Assembly: GCA_032207245.1 (NCBI GenBank)
Contig: CM063498.1
Coordinates: forward strand, 52,311,339-52,375,338
Direction: 5' to 3'
Length of the DNA stretch: 64,000 bases
Origin: Pardosa pseudoannulata
Lineage: Eukaryota > Arthropoda > Arachnida > Araneae > Lycosidae
Part shown: one piece after another, positions 23,404 through 37,179 of the stretch
Numbering within the stretch: the stretch's first letter is position 1
Layout of the letters: the number at the start of each line of letters is the position of its first letter
The notes under the pieces: model-generated
The model's input: only the letters and a program-made list of their open reading frames with translations
The model's database searches: none
Told to the model about the DNA's origin: nothing
Position numbers and translations under genes: made by a program

Positions 23404-24097
23404 GATAAGACTATTAAGTTCTGTATGTATTTGTTTATAAACTGTTACACTACTATATATACTGTCACATTTATTAAAAGTCTTAATAGTTACTTGCAGT
23501 TTCTATTTTATACAAGCATGGATACCTATGCTTTCCTTCAGTGATTTTCTATACACCAGTTAAGTTAAAGCATTGTCATTTTTGTTTTCTCATATGACTG
23601 TCAATTCTTGGCAACATAGAAAGAGTTGCAGGTGATTAAACATCTATCTGTTACATGATTATAATCGCATTCATTTCCCAAATGCTTCAAAATGATCTTT
23701 TGAGGCAAGTGTTAAACCCTAAAAAGATCTGAAAGTGTTTTCAGAACAAGGGTACCATTGGTGATAATTACAAGAAATTTTCCTATTAAACTCTCATTTA
23801 AATTTTTGGTTTGGCGTAATTTTCATTATACCTGCATATATAACTACATTTTTAAGTATGATTGTTTTCTGTATTTTTAATATTGACTGACTATGCTTAT
23901 TTGGTGGTATCATTGGGGGGAAAATATATGATTTTTTGGTTATATGTATTTATTGGTTGTAATATGTATATATGAGGTATATATTATACATTAAGGTGGG
24001 GAGGGGTTCCCCCTCAAAAATTTTTAATTTGTTTTGAAGATTTTTCTTATTTTTGGTGTGATCATATAGTTCTTAAATAGTCTAAATCTGTCAAATA
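23404..24097 (+). other. CTNNBL1 3' flank / probable 3' UTR
   Basis: No coding signal. An ATTAAA at 23473-23478, about 70 bp past the stop, is a possible polyadenylation signal. Several later AATAAA motifs, such as 24988-24993 beyond the Tigger-like insertion, are alternatives. I cannot decide among them from sequence. Confidence 0.4.
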
Positions 24098-24762
24098 CAG
24101 TCGAACTTCGATAACTCGACTTCCTATAAGTCGAATAATTCGCTAACTTGAACTTTTATTTAAGTCCTGAATGATTTCTATACTTTTCTTTAAAAAACTG
24201 TCTCGATAACTCGAAGCGAACATCTTCTAAGTCGAATGTTTGTGATAGATTTTCCCGGTAAAAAACACAATGCTGTTCAAAACTTTGAATGCCAGTCCAC
24301 TCGTAATCTTCGAGAACCTTCGTTCTCGAAAGTCACGAGTTCTTCGTTCTTGTACAAGAGGCTAATCATATCATACAACAATACCTGGAGACTACCAAAG
24401 GTACAGACAACACTCTATATAACTCTGTTAAAAAATTAGGGGACTTTGTGAATGCCAACAACTTTAAAAATAATTGCTTTTTTCAAATGAGATTTACATG
24501 GACTAATTAATATGTAATGAGGCCAAATTCCTTGAGTTTTAAACCTTTTGAACCCATTCTGTTCTTGTTATTTACATAGGCTATTAAAAAATTGAAATGC
24601 TTGCAACTATATATTATGGCACATATCAAACCATTTAAACAATGTCTACCCATGTTAAGTGGCAGTTGAGAGGAATGGTAGGTAACTTCGATAACTTGAA
24701 CTTCGGATAAGTCGAATATTTTTGGGGGTCCCCTGGGACTTCGAGTTATCGAAGTTCATCTG
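24098..24762. mobile_element. Pogo/Tigger-like non-autonomous element
   Basis: The inverted termini CAGTCGAACTTCGATAACTC (left) and, complemented, CAGATGAACTTCGATAACTC (right) are flanked by TA at 24096-24097 and 24763-24764, the expected target duplication. Extra internal copies of the AACTTCG-TAA-TCGAA words sit near both ends. No transposase motif survives in the 665 bp. It lies in the 3' flank of CTNNBL1. Confidence 0.85.
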
Positions 24763-24764
24763 TA

Positions 24765-26239
24765 TATGCTGTGTGATTATTTGCCATGTTGTGACGTCCA
24801 TGTTTTTTTTTTTTCTTTTTTTTAATCTTTTTGAAAACACCATTTTTTGCTACCGTTTTAGTTTGGCAACTTTCAGGAAATTGAGTTTTTGCCAAGATCA
24901 CCAAGAAAAAAACATAGCAGCCAGAAGTGGTGTGAATATCACATCAGTTCCTCAAATAATGCTATCCATAATTTAGTGACTATGATAAATAAACCATGTG
25001 GATTTGTATAAAATGCACATTCAAATGGGCAGTCATCTTAATACATATAAATAAATGTTTATTTTTCATGACTTTATTTGCATGGAATTTATGCTTCAGA
25101 GAAAAAAAAATTGCTAGAATATTAGAGTTCTTTTATTGTGTAACAAAGGGTTACATGTAAAATCACTATAAATTGTATAATTGAGCTATAATTCATGCAT
25201 GTGCAAAATACAAGTAGGAATATCATAACTTGAGATAAGAATGGATTTAAAAAAATACAGACTATATAATTGATACATAAGTAATGGATAAATTAGATAT
25301 TTAAGGGAATAACAGTAGTGTTAAAAAGTGTTATTTTCAGCTAAATTATGTTGTCACAAATTGATTAATCTGTTGCCTGCAATTAAATATGAATATAATG
25401 TTTGAAATAATCACATAAAATATTTGAAAGAGGGGAAAAGTATGTTTTTTTTTAATGTTTTAATGTTGACAGTATATTTTCTGTGTCAAATAATTTTCAC
25501 CAAATTCTTTTTTGCAATTCATTTTTTCATAATTTTGGTTTATATATATATGTAATATTTTAGTTCTCTTCAGAAGATAGAACTATAAATTGCTCTAAAT
25601 ATTTGATGATATATTTCTTGATGAATGAGGAGAAAAAGTTTCCCTGCATGATTTTAATCTTAAAATTTATCAAAACAATTTACTGTATGATATTTAGTTA
25701 CATATTTGAAGGTCAATTAATTTTTTCTATTGACTTCTACTACTACTATTACTATTTACATAAATCATCCTTGAATAATTGAGAAATTCAAGAAGGATAA
25801 TTATTTTGTATTTATAGTCATTGAAAAGTTAAATGGTCTATCAATATTTTTTTTTTTAGAACATACTGTAAGAACAATTATGTTCAATTAGGGTTACAAA
25901 ATATGTAACTTCAAAAACTTCTAATTTGGCAATTTGAAAAATTCAGAAGTAACTGAAAATAAAACATTGTTCACATTTGTATCCAAATCAGCTATCAGTA
26001 CTGAAAATCGAAAATCTTAAAATTATAAATAAGAAAATTGTGTAACATAATGTTTAAGCTTACTAAATAAAAGAACAATGTAAGTTGTTTTACATTGTCT
26101 TATTGTATCTATTTGACCATTAAAATTCGCTGTAGAGAAAATATGAATCCTGGGGAAGCTTATATATTAGAAGCCTGCTAAAATGTAAAACACAATTGTA
26201 CACAGGAAAGTAAAACAAGTGATATATAAATTTTTTGAC
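24765..26239. other. Non-coding A+T-rich DNA
   Basis: No conserved coding block, tandem repeat or transposon terminus recognised here. Short reading frames are what such composition yields by chance. Confidence 0.6.
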
Positions 26240-26570
26240 AGTTACATTTAATGGCCGTTTCCAAGTTTAGGAAGCCTCAGGAACCCAGTTCAGTGGGGAC
26301 GCCAAGCGTGAGCGATATCGCCAAATTCTAGAACCCTATTTTCTGGCAAACCTTGCTATTCTTTCCAGACTCTTCCCCCCCCCCAAAAAAAAAGGTGGGG
26401 GTGTTAATCGGTGCCTTTATTTTAGGGTATTGGGGGAAATGACACGTGATTTGAATATCTGATCCTTATTGGTTCTTGTAACTAACCATACTCCAAGACT
26501 GCTGAATTTGGATTTAATAGCGTCCATTTCGGCTGTGCTCTTGAGGTTTGTCCGTTTTGCCTGAGCTCTT

Positions 26571-26807
26571 GTGGTATTTTTTTTTCATTTTTTTAAATTT
26601 AATAATGGAACTCTCATCAGTACAATTGAGGGCTTGTGGAGCTCAATTAAGAGATCCCTCTGCACAGTTTGCAAGTGTAAAAATCAATTTGATTGGTACC
26701 TTTGTGAATTTATGTGGAGGAAAATGAAAGAAAATCTGCAAGATGTTTTTCAGGACTTTTTAAATCAGATCAAATGTGTATATCCACCAACAACTCAGGA
26801 TACTTAA
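26571..26807 (+). pseudogene. Merlin/IS1595-type transposase C-terminal fragment
   Basis: The frame reads STIEGLWSSIKRSLCTVCKC then KNQFDWYLCEFMWRKMKENL and ends IKCVYPPTTQDT before a stop. The (N/S)TIEG-W-S-KR opening and the YL-EF-WR block are the last part of the ISXO2/IS1595-like DDE domain carried by Merlin transposons. Upstream catalytic residues are absent and the first 13 residues are low-complexity, so this is a fragment. The 330 bp before it (26240-26560) are unusually G+C-rich and may belong to the same insertion, but no terminal repeats were found. Confidence 0.65.
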
Positions 26808-29453
26808 ATTAGGTTAGCACTTTATTTTATATTTTATGCTTAATTTTCGAAGGGTAACAAGTAATGTTATATTTCACATTTATATTTTTTTATTTACTGC
26901 TTTTTGAACTTTATTCAAAATTGTGTCTTAATTTAATACAAAATGAAGAAGAAACGTTTTTAAACTATATTATTTTATAGTGTATTACATTGTTAAAAGT
27001 AAAATGCTAAGTAATAAAAGTAATTTTATTACGACCGTCTACCGTTACTGTTACTAAAGATCAAGGGAAGAAAAATCATTTCACTCCCTTACTTTCAGAA
27101 TTTTAAGCTAAAAATTTATTATTTACTTAAAACATTTACTCCGTTCTTATATTTCCATTTTAAGCTAAAAATTTCTAGAAGTAATTTGTACCGTATTTTA
27201 TTACTTTTTAATCTTTTGACAGTTTAAAAATTCATTAAATAGCAACTGAATTTTATAAATATAACTAAATATTTTATAAGCATAATTGCGTAAATATAAC
27301 CAACTAATGTTTATATTTTGCTTAATTTGCACTTATTGCAAAAATTCTGCACTGTTTAATTCAATAAACAGTGCAAAAGCGCCTTAAAATACATTAAAAA
27401 CTCAAATTTAAATTTGTGTTATCTTAACAAAATTTCAAACCTTTTTTTGTTCAAAATATGCTTAGAAATTGGGTATAAACTTAATACACAAATTGTAAAC
27501 ATCATTTGGCGACAATTTGGCAATCACTTGTACAAAAGTATAGCCAAAAACAGGGCGGCGGGTCCCTTGGAACTTGGAATTTATCCATTTAATTATTTTA
27601 GAGAAGCTTTATATGCTAACAAACAAGTTACTGGTGATTCCAAAGTAGTCTGAAATACATACTATCTGGTTATTAATGTTATGTTATTATTATTTTAAAT
27701 AATTCCTGATATATTGTTGATAATAGGTATATTTGAATTCTCTTTGCAGCAATAAATGATCTCTCTCTCCTACTGCCCTCACAGGCAAAGTTTGAAAAAA
27801 TTGTGCAATCACTTTACTGAAAAATATGTTCACAAGATTTGTGTTGGTTATTTCCTTAAATAATCCTATTAGTTTTGTGCTTAGTTTAAAATTAGACTTA
27901 TTAACATGCTTCAGTAATAAGAGTGCCACAATTTTGTTACCTATTACACTTTTATATTTCTCTAGCAATAATTTTGCCTTTGGAACTATATTCTTTTATT
28001 CATTTCATTAATTTTTTTAAAAACTTTACACAAATTGCAAATTGGTGAAATTGCTTGAAATCAGCAAATTCGATTCGTTCATCGAATTGAATTGATCATT
28101 TTATTAAAAATGTTTAATTAAAATTTTTTTTCTTCTGATCCAAGCTTTATTTAAAATTTTGGAAGCATTTAATTTTTAGTTATTTTTTGTTTTAATATTT
28201 CTCATTTAGTGAGAAAGGCTTTAATTCTTTCTTAAGTTATACTATATCTTTAATTCAGTACTTAATTTTATTGTTTCTTACATCAAGTGTTGCTTTATGA
28301 GATTTGACAACACTAGTATATCTATCTTAACTGTAAATATAAGAACACATTAAAATTTTGACAAGTATTAAAGTAGAAATCTATGTTTATGTATTTATCA
28401 GCAGGAAGTCTTCCTAAATTGATTTCATTCAAAGCAACTCACAAAAATTTCAAATTTAGAGCCATTGGTTTCACAGTTAATTTTTTTAATACCCTTCCAT
28501 CTTTTTGAACTAATAAAATTTTAAAAAATTCTATACAGAACAAAAATAAATAAATAAATAATTTTTTTTCGAGATTTAGTTTAATACATTCAAACAAGAT
28601 TCAACTTTTTTAGGACGTGTATATGAGTTACTGAAATCAATATTACACCTGTCAATTTTATTGGAAATGTTAATATTAAGCTAATAATTATTGTGAAAAG
28701 CAACAAGTAAAATCTTTAATAACTAAAAAGAATACTATTTATTCTATTTAATTTTATAAAAATCAGAAAATATAAAGAATGAACTTAATTGCATTGTGTT
28801 TTAAGGGACATGTATATGTAACGATTATCCTGAAAGAATTAAAGTATGATCTATACAACCAAAGAATGTACAATTGTTATTTTCACATAAAAGAATATGC
28901 TTGCATACCATTTTATGTTCTTTTCATATTGATTCATTTATAAGTCAGCTGTCAGTTTTTTTACTTGTTTACTCAAACAAATTATCAAAGCATATATAAT
29001 GTTCTATAAAAGATCATATCTTCCGGGTTGAAAATTTCCATGGTAGTTTGAATTCAAAGAAGCAAAAAAATTTTTCAAATAAATTATTCATCGTAATTTT
29101 ATTGTAAATAAAATATATTTGATATTCAAGATTTAAAAATCCATATCTAAAAGGGCTAATTTGTTTAACATCTAAAAGTGAGATTCACCAAAAGAAGTTT
29201 GGTAAGTTTTTCATTTTAATTGTTTAAATTAAAGCAGTCACTGTTTTTAATTTTCTAGCAATTAAAATCATTGCTTGAAATTTATTAGCAATACATTAAA
29301 TTTAATATTAGTAACATGCAATTATTTTATATGTAATTAACTTTTTTTAGTTCACGGTTTTTGATTATGGATGATATAAATTTCAGAGTTTTTTACTTAG
29401 AGGCACAATTACCCCTGTTTTTATTTGTTAAGTCTAACAATTTGAAAACTAGC
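26808..29453. other. Non-coding A+T-rich DNA
   Basis: No gene or mobile element recognised. Small open frames at 27414-27653 and on the minus strand at 27690-27968 have no recognisable domain and biased A+T composition. Confidence 0.55.
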
Positions 29454-29457
29454 TTAA

Positions 29458-29898
29458 CCCTCTGCGCAAGGCTAAATTTTTATACTTTCTTGAAATGCAG
29501 AGCAATTTTTTTTTTATATTTTCTTTATCAACATACATTACAATTCACATCTTCATTAATTGTTTTTAAATAATACAAGAATTTTAATAGCTTTTTCAAA
29601 AGATATATAATACAGCACCTGGTTTATAAGTTAAAAAGTTCATGCAATATTTTTATTTTTAGATTAATATAATTTTTAAACATTTTGTCTCAAAAAATGT
29701 TATAGGTATTTTGTAATAAAACAGAAAAAATTAAAAGAAAATAAGCATCAAATGATGTTTTTTTAACCTACATGGGGAAATAGCAGAATCAGTATTGAAA
29801 TAAGGGGGAAAAAATCTCGATTTTCATGTGACCCATAGTTGGGGACACAATTGACATCCATTCAAGTCGTGGAAGCCATACATGGAGGGTTGATTGAA
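29458..29898 (-). mobile_element. TTAA-type dispersed repeat (relative of 46640-47323)
   Basis: TTAA (29454-29457) followed by CCCTCTGCGCAAGGC looks like a piggyBac-type terminus. The region matches, on the opposite strand, the repeat at 46640-47323 over several hundred bases, but without the SINE found there. The right boundary, TGGAGGG followed by TTGA, is a guess. Confidence 0.55.
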
Positions 29899-32800
29899 TC
29901 CAATCTGAGCTTTCAAGTTTCTATCACTTTTAAACTTGTATTTTCTCCAATAATCATTAGAGAACCTGTAGAGTTTTTTAGCAATACTGCAGTATTTCTA
30001 TTTGTATTTCGTGCTTTATGGGTATTAAATTAATAAATGTTTTCATAATTGCAGCAGCAGTCAGGATTTGATCATAGCATAGACAAATGTCTGGGGCTCA
30101 GTTTTTTGAAAAGCCTGATCAGACTGCTATTTTTAAAAGACATGTAAATAAGATTTTTTTGTTGGACAACTGTTTATAATAAACAAGAATATATTTCTTT
30201 TTATATGGTTACAAGGTTTATCCTGTGCCTGCAAGGTGCATAGCAATATAATGGTTTTTGTATTGGTCTGTTTATATTTTTTAAAACTGTGCCTTTGTTT
30301 TCACATTTAGTTTTGTTTTATATTTTTTGTAAGTTCTTTTTTTGGGAGAAGGAGGAGGCAAAGGTCAATCAACAAGGCCACTTTAAAAGTCCACTGTCAT
30401 TTTATTCAATAAAATCAAAACAATATACTCACAAAGCCTGATTATGCTTAGCATGCACTCTTTGTTAACTAGTTAGTTCAGATCCCTCACCCCCTATCAC
30501 CATACAAGTATCATAACTGCTAAGTGCAATGTCAACATTTACTTTGAAAGTTTGAAAAAGAGTAAAGAAATGTAATTCTGAGAAAGAGACTGTTAAAAAC
30601 TGCACTGAAAATTCCTTGATAATTGCTAATTGCATTTGGTCAAAAATGAGTACTCATTGAAAATAACCATGAATAGAGAAATCTTGACTCAATTTTGGAG
30701 AATTTGTGTAATATTATTCTCATGGTGAATGGGATAATTAAACTTCTTGGTAATCTTTTGGCAGCTTGCTGGTGAACTATATAATTTTACCACTATGTTA
30801 TATTTTTAAATATGTTATTTGTCCTAGCACAAAGAATTGTGCAATTATCTACTGTTGGTTTCTAGAAAGTTTCTTTTCACAGTAGCAACTGAGATTTTCA
30901 AAAGTGGCTATTTTCTGATGTAAATAAAAATTACAATGGAAGTTGAGCTTTTATTGAAAAATTATTTATTTTTAGTCAATGGGATAAATTCTTAAAACAT
31001 AAATCTTGAGCCCCTATTTTTTCTGGATTTTCTGGGCTAGTATCCCATTTACCATATGATAAGTGGGTCTTGCATATTCAGTTAATTTCAGATGTGAATC
31101 AAATCTATAACCAAAGTAGGTAGTGTTATAGTTTCATTGGTACAGTCAAAAGGCTGTTACAGTAAAATTAGTATACTACTGCTGTAGAGAAATTGTTTCA
31201 TAATAGTAACAGTTAAGCATGAAACTTTAATTGTTGTTTTTGAAATATAAAGGATTAAATTTTATTAACTTAGAAAATTTTTAGTTATATGTAGATAAAT
31301 CTGAAGGTTAAATTACAACATAGGCGTCAGGAACATTGAAAACAAAAATACACAAATGTTAAATAGAATTAAATGCATATATATTCACAATGCAGTTTAG
31401 GGTGATGAATTTTTTGCATAGGGAACTATGTGCAAAGTTATATTTTATAATGACAGGTTTTAATGTTTATTGAATGCTTTTCATAAGTATATATTCAAAT
31501 AAAATGAAAAATATAATAGCAGTTTGTTTAAAACAACCATTTTATTTCGAAAAAAAAAAATCACTAATTTAAAGGTTATGAATGAAATGTACTATAAGAT
31601 CTAAAGTTGTAGAATGCAATAGTGTGAATTAGCCTATTTAGATGGTAAAAGAGAAATGTAAAAGAACGGATTTAAACTGGTGTTAAATATTAATTTTCAC
31701 TGAAGGTTAATTATAGAGAAATTGATTTTAAATAAGATACTAGTGGTTAAATTCCAATCATGAAGAAAATTTACTTCATAGCATACGGGGTGATTCTAAA
31801 TGGTTTTTACAAAATTAGTGGGGTGATAGTGTTCTTCGTAATGAGTAATAATTGCCACCAAACGTAGGGCTCTTTCTACACTCAGTTAATAAAAAAATGT
31901 TGAAAAGCATCAAGCATGAATAAGTCATCACCTAAGATGTCATTTTATACCTTATGTAGCATATCTCTCATAAAAAACTAAAAAGCATTTACTGTGTGCA
32001 AATTTTCAGTGACAAGAAACAGCATATTTGCTGTAAGTTGGTTCGACATAAAGCCAATTAGATCAAACAGTCTGATGCCAGGAATCCTTGAGAGGGTTTC
32101 CCAGTCATTTTAAAAGTTTGGAGAACAAGTCACTTTAGTAAAAAAATGTGGCATAGCTTAAAAGAGTTAATTTGTTTAGAAACTTAATCATAAATCTTAG
32201 CTGCTGTTATATGTTTACCCTCAGCTACAATTGATCAAAAAATTATAAAACCTAAGGGAAGTGGTTGAAAAGAATCTGTAAATATTTTCTTAATATTTTA
32301 TACATTTTAAGTCACACGGTTTTAGGTATATGTACCTGATTTAAATTAATTTGTTTTCTGTTTGTACACATTAATAAAGAAAACAAGTTTGTGGAAGATT
32401 TAACACAAATTCAAAATTCTAATTCTGTAACAATAACACTATGGATCATGGCCAAGTGCACCTCAAAAGGATTCTTCCAAAATTAAATTGATTTTTTATT
32501 CATTTCTTTTCAATATTCAGAAAGGTATTTCACTGATATTTGAACAGTATTTTAAAAACCAGTTCTATTTTGGATGGTGAAAATCCATTTTTAAATTATA
32601 GCACTAGAAATATTGTTCATTACAAAGTTTTGAAATATATTCATATTAAAGATTTAACACTAGAATGTTACCCATTGGTCTCCTGGATGAAACTGTTAAT
32701 AAATAACCATGACTTCCCTCTCCCAAAATAAGAAATGTAATTGCCCATCAGTATCTTCATATAACCTCAAAAATTGAGTAAGATTTCTAAAAATTGAGAA

Positions 32801-33455
32801 AACATGAATAGGTTATAAGGAAAAAATATTCTTCATATCTTAAGAAGATTCCCATCATGTATAAAATAGTAAATTTAAATGTCACAAAAAATTGCATCCT
32901 AGCTAATGTTTGCTAACACAATGTTTGCTATTCTACAGTGGGACATGTAACACTTACTTCATCTGATAAAGAATTTTTGCATATGCTAATATGAAGTGTA
33001 TTTTATTTTTTACTATTATGTTACATAGAAAGTTTAAGGAGTAATGTCAACTACCCTCCTGTCAAGGGGGTGTTGGTAATGTGCCACTTATTTCAGCTAC
33101 GTGTGAAACATTTGCATATTCCTATTGTAAAAAATACAAATAGTGCTTGGAAGAGAACTAAAAAATAAGAATACTGTCAGACAGAATAAGATGCAAGAAT
33201 TTTGCATAAAAAGAAAAGGTGTGATGAAAATGGAAAATTTTTGTGTAAATGAAACAGATTTATACAAAATATAAAGAGTGATAAACATAAAGCATAAGTA
33301 TTTTGAAATGCAAAAATTTTAAGCAGCAATATTTTTTTAAAGTGAGAAAAGAAGAAAATATGCGAGTAACTCATTCTCGTGCTGCAGTGAGAACACTACT
33401 TCATTTAGTAAAATATTATACAATAGCACATCAAACCAGATCCACAGATTTATTA
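29899..33455. other. Non-coding DNA without recognised elements
   Basis: No conserved reading frame, tandem array or paired termini seen. Occasional G+C-richer patches (for example 30340-30510) have no match that I recognise. Confidence 0.5.
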
Positions 33456-33545
33456 TGTATGTTTCTGAGGAGAGATGTTTTTGGTTTGTGTCAGGTTTGA
33501 ACCTGGCAACCTAGGATACTATTCTAGAATGCCAAATCAAGCCAA
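33456..33545 (-). repeat. tRNA-like SINE head relic
   Basis: The minus strand has TTGGCATTCTAGAATAGTAT followed about 15 bases later by AGGTTCAAACCTGAC, a good B-box. The A-box is weak and no target duplication is visible. It may be the same old family as 5370-5590 or 18840-18960. Confidence 0.35.
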
Positions 33546-36500
33546 CTCAAACTCATATCTCCTCTTTTAAAATAGTTATGGAAAATAACAGTTAATTGAT
33601 TTTGATGAGTTTGACCCAAAAATGATCCCTATCTTTATTGTTTTTTTCTATAGCTCTGTACAGTCAAATTATCAATTAATCTTATCTATAAGAACAAATG
33701 CATCTTTTTAACAATGTAAAAGGCTAATTCAAAGTAGTATAAAGTACTTTGTAAAACCTTTATTAAACTATAAATTACAGTTACAAGATAAAATATATTT
33801 TGTTTTGCCTTTGAATCTGTCACTAAAATTAATACAAATGAGACTGCAAGTTATCAAGTTTTAATAAATAAAATCACAAGCAGAATACAAATTCTCAACC
33901 TATGGGTTACAAAAGTAAAGATAATTACACTTTCCAGCCCCATGTGAAGAAGAGCATACATTGTAAATTTTGATTTTCTTACTATATGCCTTTTTTACTT
34001 CAGGAAGGAAATCTTGATCTTAATTACACATCTCATTGCCAATGTGTTCAGGTAGCTGACGAAAAATGCAAAATTGAGATTTCATTGTAAAAGGATATAT
34101 TGAACACATCTTTTTGGAATTATCTTAAATCATTTTAATCTTACAGAATCAACCTTTTTTTTCCTTTGAAATACCAGCTTAAATTCTTATGATGTATAAC
34201 AGTTAATAACAATTTTAAAATCTTCAAAAATAATAACCTTTTAACCAGTATTACATATTATACATTTAAAATACATAATAAAGTTCATTAAAATTTGAAA
34301 AAATAATATCAAGCACTTTTTTAAAAATTTACACTTAAAGAAGAATCAGGTCATTTTAGTTGATTTAATAAGTGGTTCAAACATCATATGCTAATATTGC
34401 AAAGCATACATAAAAGGTACATGAATTGAATACTTTTTATAAAACTAATATACAATATACAAAACAAGAAAATGCTGTTCTTTCTCAATTAAAACAAAAT
34501 TTAAATAAATGGTACAGTAGTGTTTTGCTTATTTCTATTTTAAGGCAACAAAATCAATAAATAGTACATAAAAATGAAAAAGAAAAATATTTAGTTTGTC
34601 GGGAAAAGCAAAATAAATAATTAATCTGCATTTTAACGACACAAACATTTTAACTTTCTTGTATACATAGTATAAGAAAGCATTGTGATTGTCCAAAAAT
34701 TTACCCTCAAGTTCTTGATAGATATTTAAGTTTTGGACATCCCTAAGTCTGAAAATATCAGTTTTTACAATGTCTTTATGTGAACATGATACCTTGTATA
34801 TTTTAGATTTGAGCAACCAAGTATTGAATTCATACATTATAGCAAAATTATAGTTTTCTATCAACTTTTAGATTACTTCTGGCATACAAAAGTAGCAGTT
34901 TTTGCTACTTCTTGTTACTTAACATCTACTTCTAATTTCAAATGTTGCTATTTATGTTCATAAAATAACATGTCAGTGTAGTTAAAAGACAGATCATATT
35001 TATGTGATAGTGTTCATATGTTCTAAGAATAATATAAAAAACGACTAAAAAAGCAGTTACTTTTCTTTTTTATAGGTATGAGAAAGAGTTGAGGGGGAAG
35101 CTACTCTTAATTGTTTTTATGTAATATACAGAAAACCAAATTCTGAAATGTTAACCTTCCTGTGTTTCACAAACTATACTTTTGATCAATTTCTCAGACA
35201 ATGGCATAAAACAATTCCTTAAAGATGGACTGATGAGGTAGAAGCTATGAAAACTGTTTAAGAAAGTGTTTCTCTTAACTAAATAATAATAACAATGTCA
35301 CATGTAATTGTTTGTAAATCCTCATAGTATTATTGATGGATTTGGTTTTCCTTGTATTGGCAGAAGCAGTCTTATTCAAGGGTTTGCCATTTCTTGTTAC
35401 AATGAATAAAACTATTATTTTCAATTAAGGATTTAAGAGATGTTTTTAAAATACATTTAACATCATTTTCTAACAAAATAATTCTTTAAAATCAATTTAT
35501 TTTAATATGAAATTGAATAAATGAGGAATTAATCATGTTAAATATTCTTTTTCTCACTAGAAAAGAAGTTACACACTTCTTATCTTGGATTTTAAACACC
35601 TTCTAATGAAATTGTATAAAGAACAATAATGAAAGCTAGTAACTTCATATGAAGTGTCAAACATTAAAAACAAATAATTAATGGTAGGTCTTATGGAAAA
35701 GAACATCTATCATATCTTTCAATCAAATCTCCTAAAAATTACGGTTATAAAACAATAAATAACTTGTGCTTTTATATACTTATATAATAGGGTAATTATA
35801 CTTGCCCTCACACAAAATAGTCATTATTTTGAATTGCCTATGCTTACTGGGCAATGAAGAAACCTATATAAATTTCAATCGTGGATGCATTAAAAAGAAG
35901 CAGTGAAGTCCAACATAGAACTTTGTAGTTTATTGAAACTAAAAATGAACATTATTACATGACAAGAGCTTTTCACTGAATTAACATGAAAATACACTTC
36001 TATCAATTTTGAACTGAATAGTGAGCGTTCTTGTTAATTTTTTCCTAGCTTAATCAGTGTTATTGTCAGTCAATATAAAGTTTGATTACTTGAGTTAGCT
36101 AAAAAATGTGGCCAGTGGGCAGAAAATTAGCATTTATTTTAGCATTAATTTTGAGAGACTGACAAAAAGATTTAAGTCAGTAAACATTAATTCAAATCTA
36201 ACATTATACAGCTGAGAAATTAAGTATTAAAGAATGAGAAAGAGAAAAATGAGAACTTTAGATAGATATTTTAGGTGTAATAATTTTAATATATTACATA
36301 CATACATATATGTGTATGTACAGTACAATACCTTAGTTGCAGAACAGCAATCAAGGCTTTAAGCATCACATAATTTCATCAACAGTAAAATATTTTTCAA
36401 CACTTCATAATCCATTAAAATACAATTTGCCATCTGTAATAATTATAAATGATTTAGTATCTACTGTTTATATTTTAGCTGCAATATAATTAAGAACTAT

Positions 36501-36986
36501 ACTTCTTATAGAATATGTTCTTCTATACAATATTTTGATATTGAAAGAAAATTATAAGTGTAATATCTTTTAAAAACATAACACAAACTTATCACAGAAA
36601 AAAAAACACAATTAAAATAACTATGTGAACAATAAAGTAATAGCATCATTTTAACAAATATGCCTATTTTAAAAAATTTCTTTTGAGAATTTAGCTCTCT
36701 TCCTTCTAAATTTTCAATATGTTTATTCAATTTTAGTGCTGGATACTTTAAAAAGGAAAATTACAAAACATCACCAATATAAGCTGGCAAAATCTAAAAT
36801 TCTATGATCTGGAAAAACTCAATGATGATAGCCTGTCAGCAGCTTATATATTTTAAGATTTGTGTCCACAAGAATAAAACTGAAAATCACTTTGATTTTC
36901 TATCTTAATAAATTTTAACAACTTTTTTTAAAAATCTTGATTTAAAAATGTTTTTTTAGCACATTCAACTTTAGGGGAATTTATGA
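33546..36986. other. Non-coding A+T-rich DNA
   Basis: No conserved coding block recognised on either strand. The longest open frame, 109 codons on the minus strand (34864-34535), has no domain and looks random. A distal 3' part of the zinc-finger transcription unit is possible but unsupported. Confidence 0.5.
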
Positions 36987-37164
36987 TTTGGTTTGTTTTG
37001 GAGCACTACGATCTATTGTTTTACTCACAAGGGCTAATAAGACCAGGATGTACTGCTTAAAGCCAATTCTGAATGGCTACGAACATCCATACCAGCAGTG
37101 GGATTCGAACTGGAGAACTCTGGTACTGAAGAGCAGCACACAACCATTTGGCCATCGTCTGGCT
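36987..37164 (-). mobile_element. tRNA-derived SINE copy 2, with target-site duplication
   Basis: Same family and orientation as 4411-4588. The B-box is recognisable (minus strand, CCAGTTCGAATCCC) but more diverged. The flanks aggggaatttatga (36973-36986) and aggagcatttatga (37166-37179) form a 14-bp duplication with two mismatches. Confidence 0.88.
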
Positions 37165-37179
37165 CAGGAGCATTTATGA

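Noticed and set aside
31780..31830. Retroelement 3' end suggested by a GGGGTGATTCTAAATGG word
   Set aside because: A single short word without coding remnants, tail or duplication.
34535..34864. 109-codon minus-strand frame
   Set aside because: No domain; Phe/Lys/Ile-rich composition is what this A+T-rich DNA gives by chance; no splice or promoter context.
36988..37179. 63-codon frame that seems to encode a small protein
   Set aside because: It lies entirely inside SINE copy 2 and its duplication.
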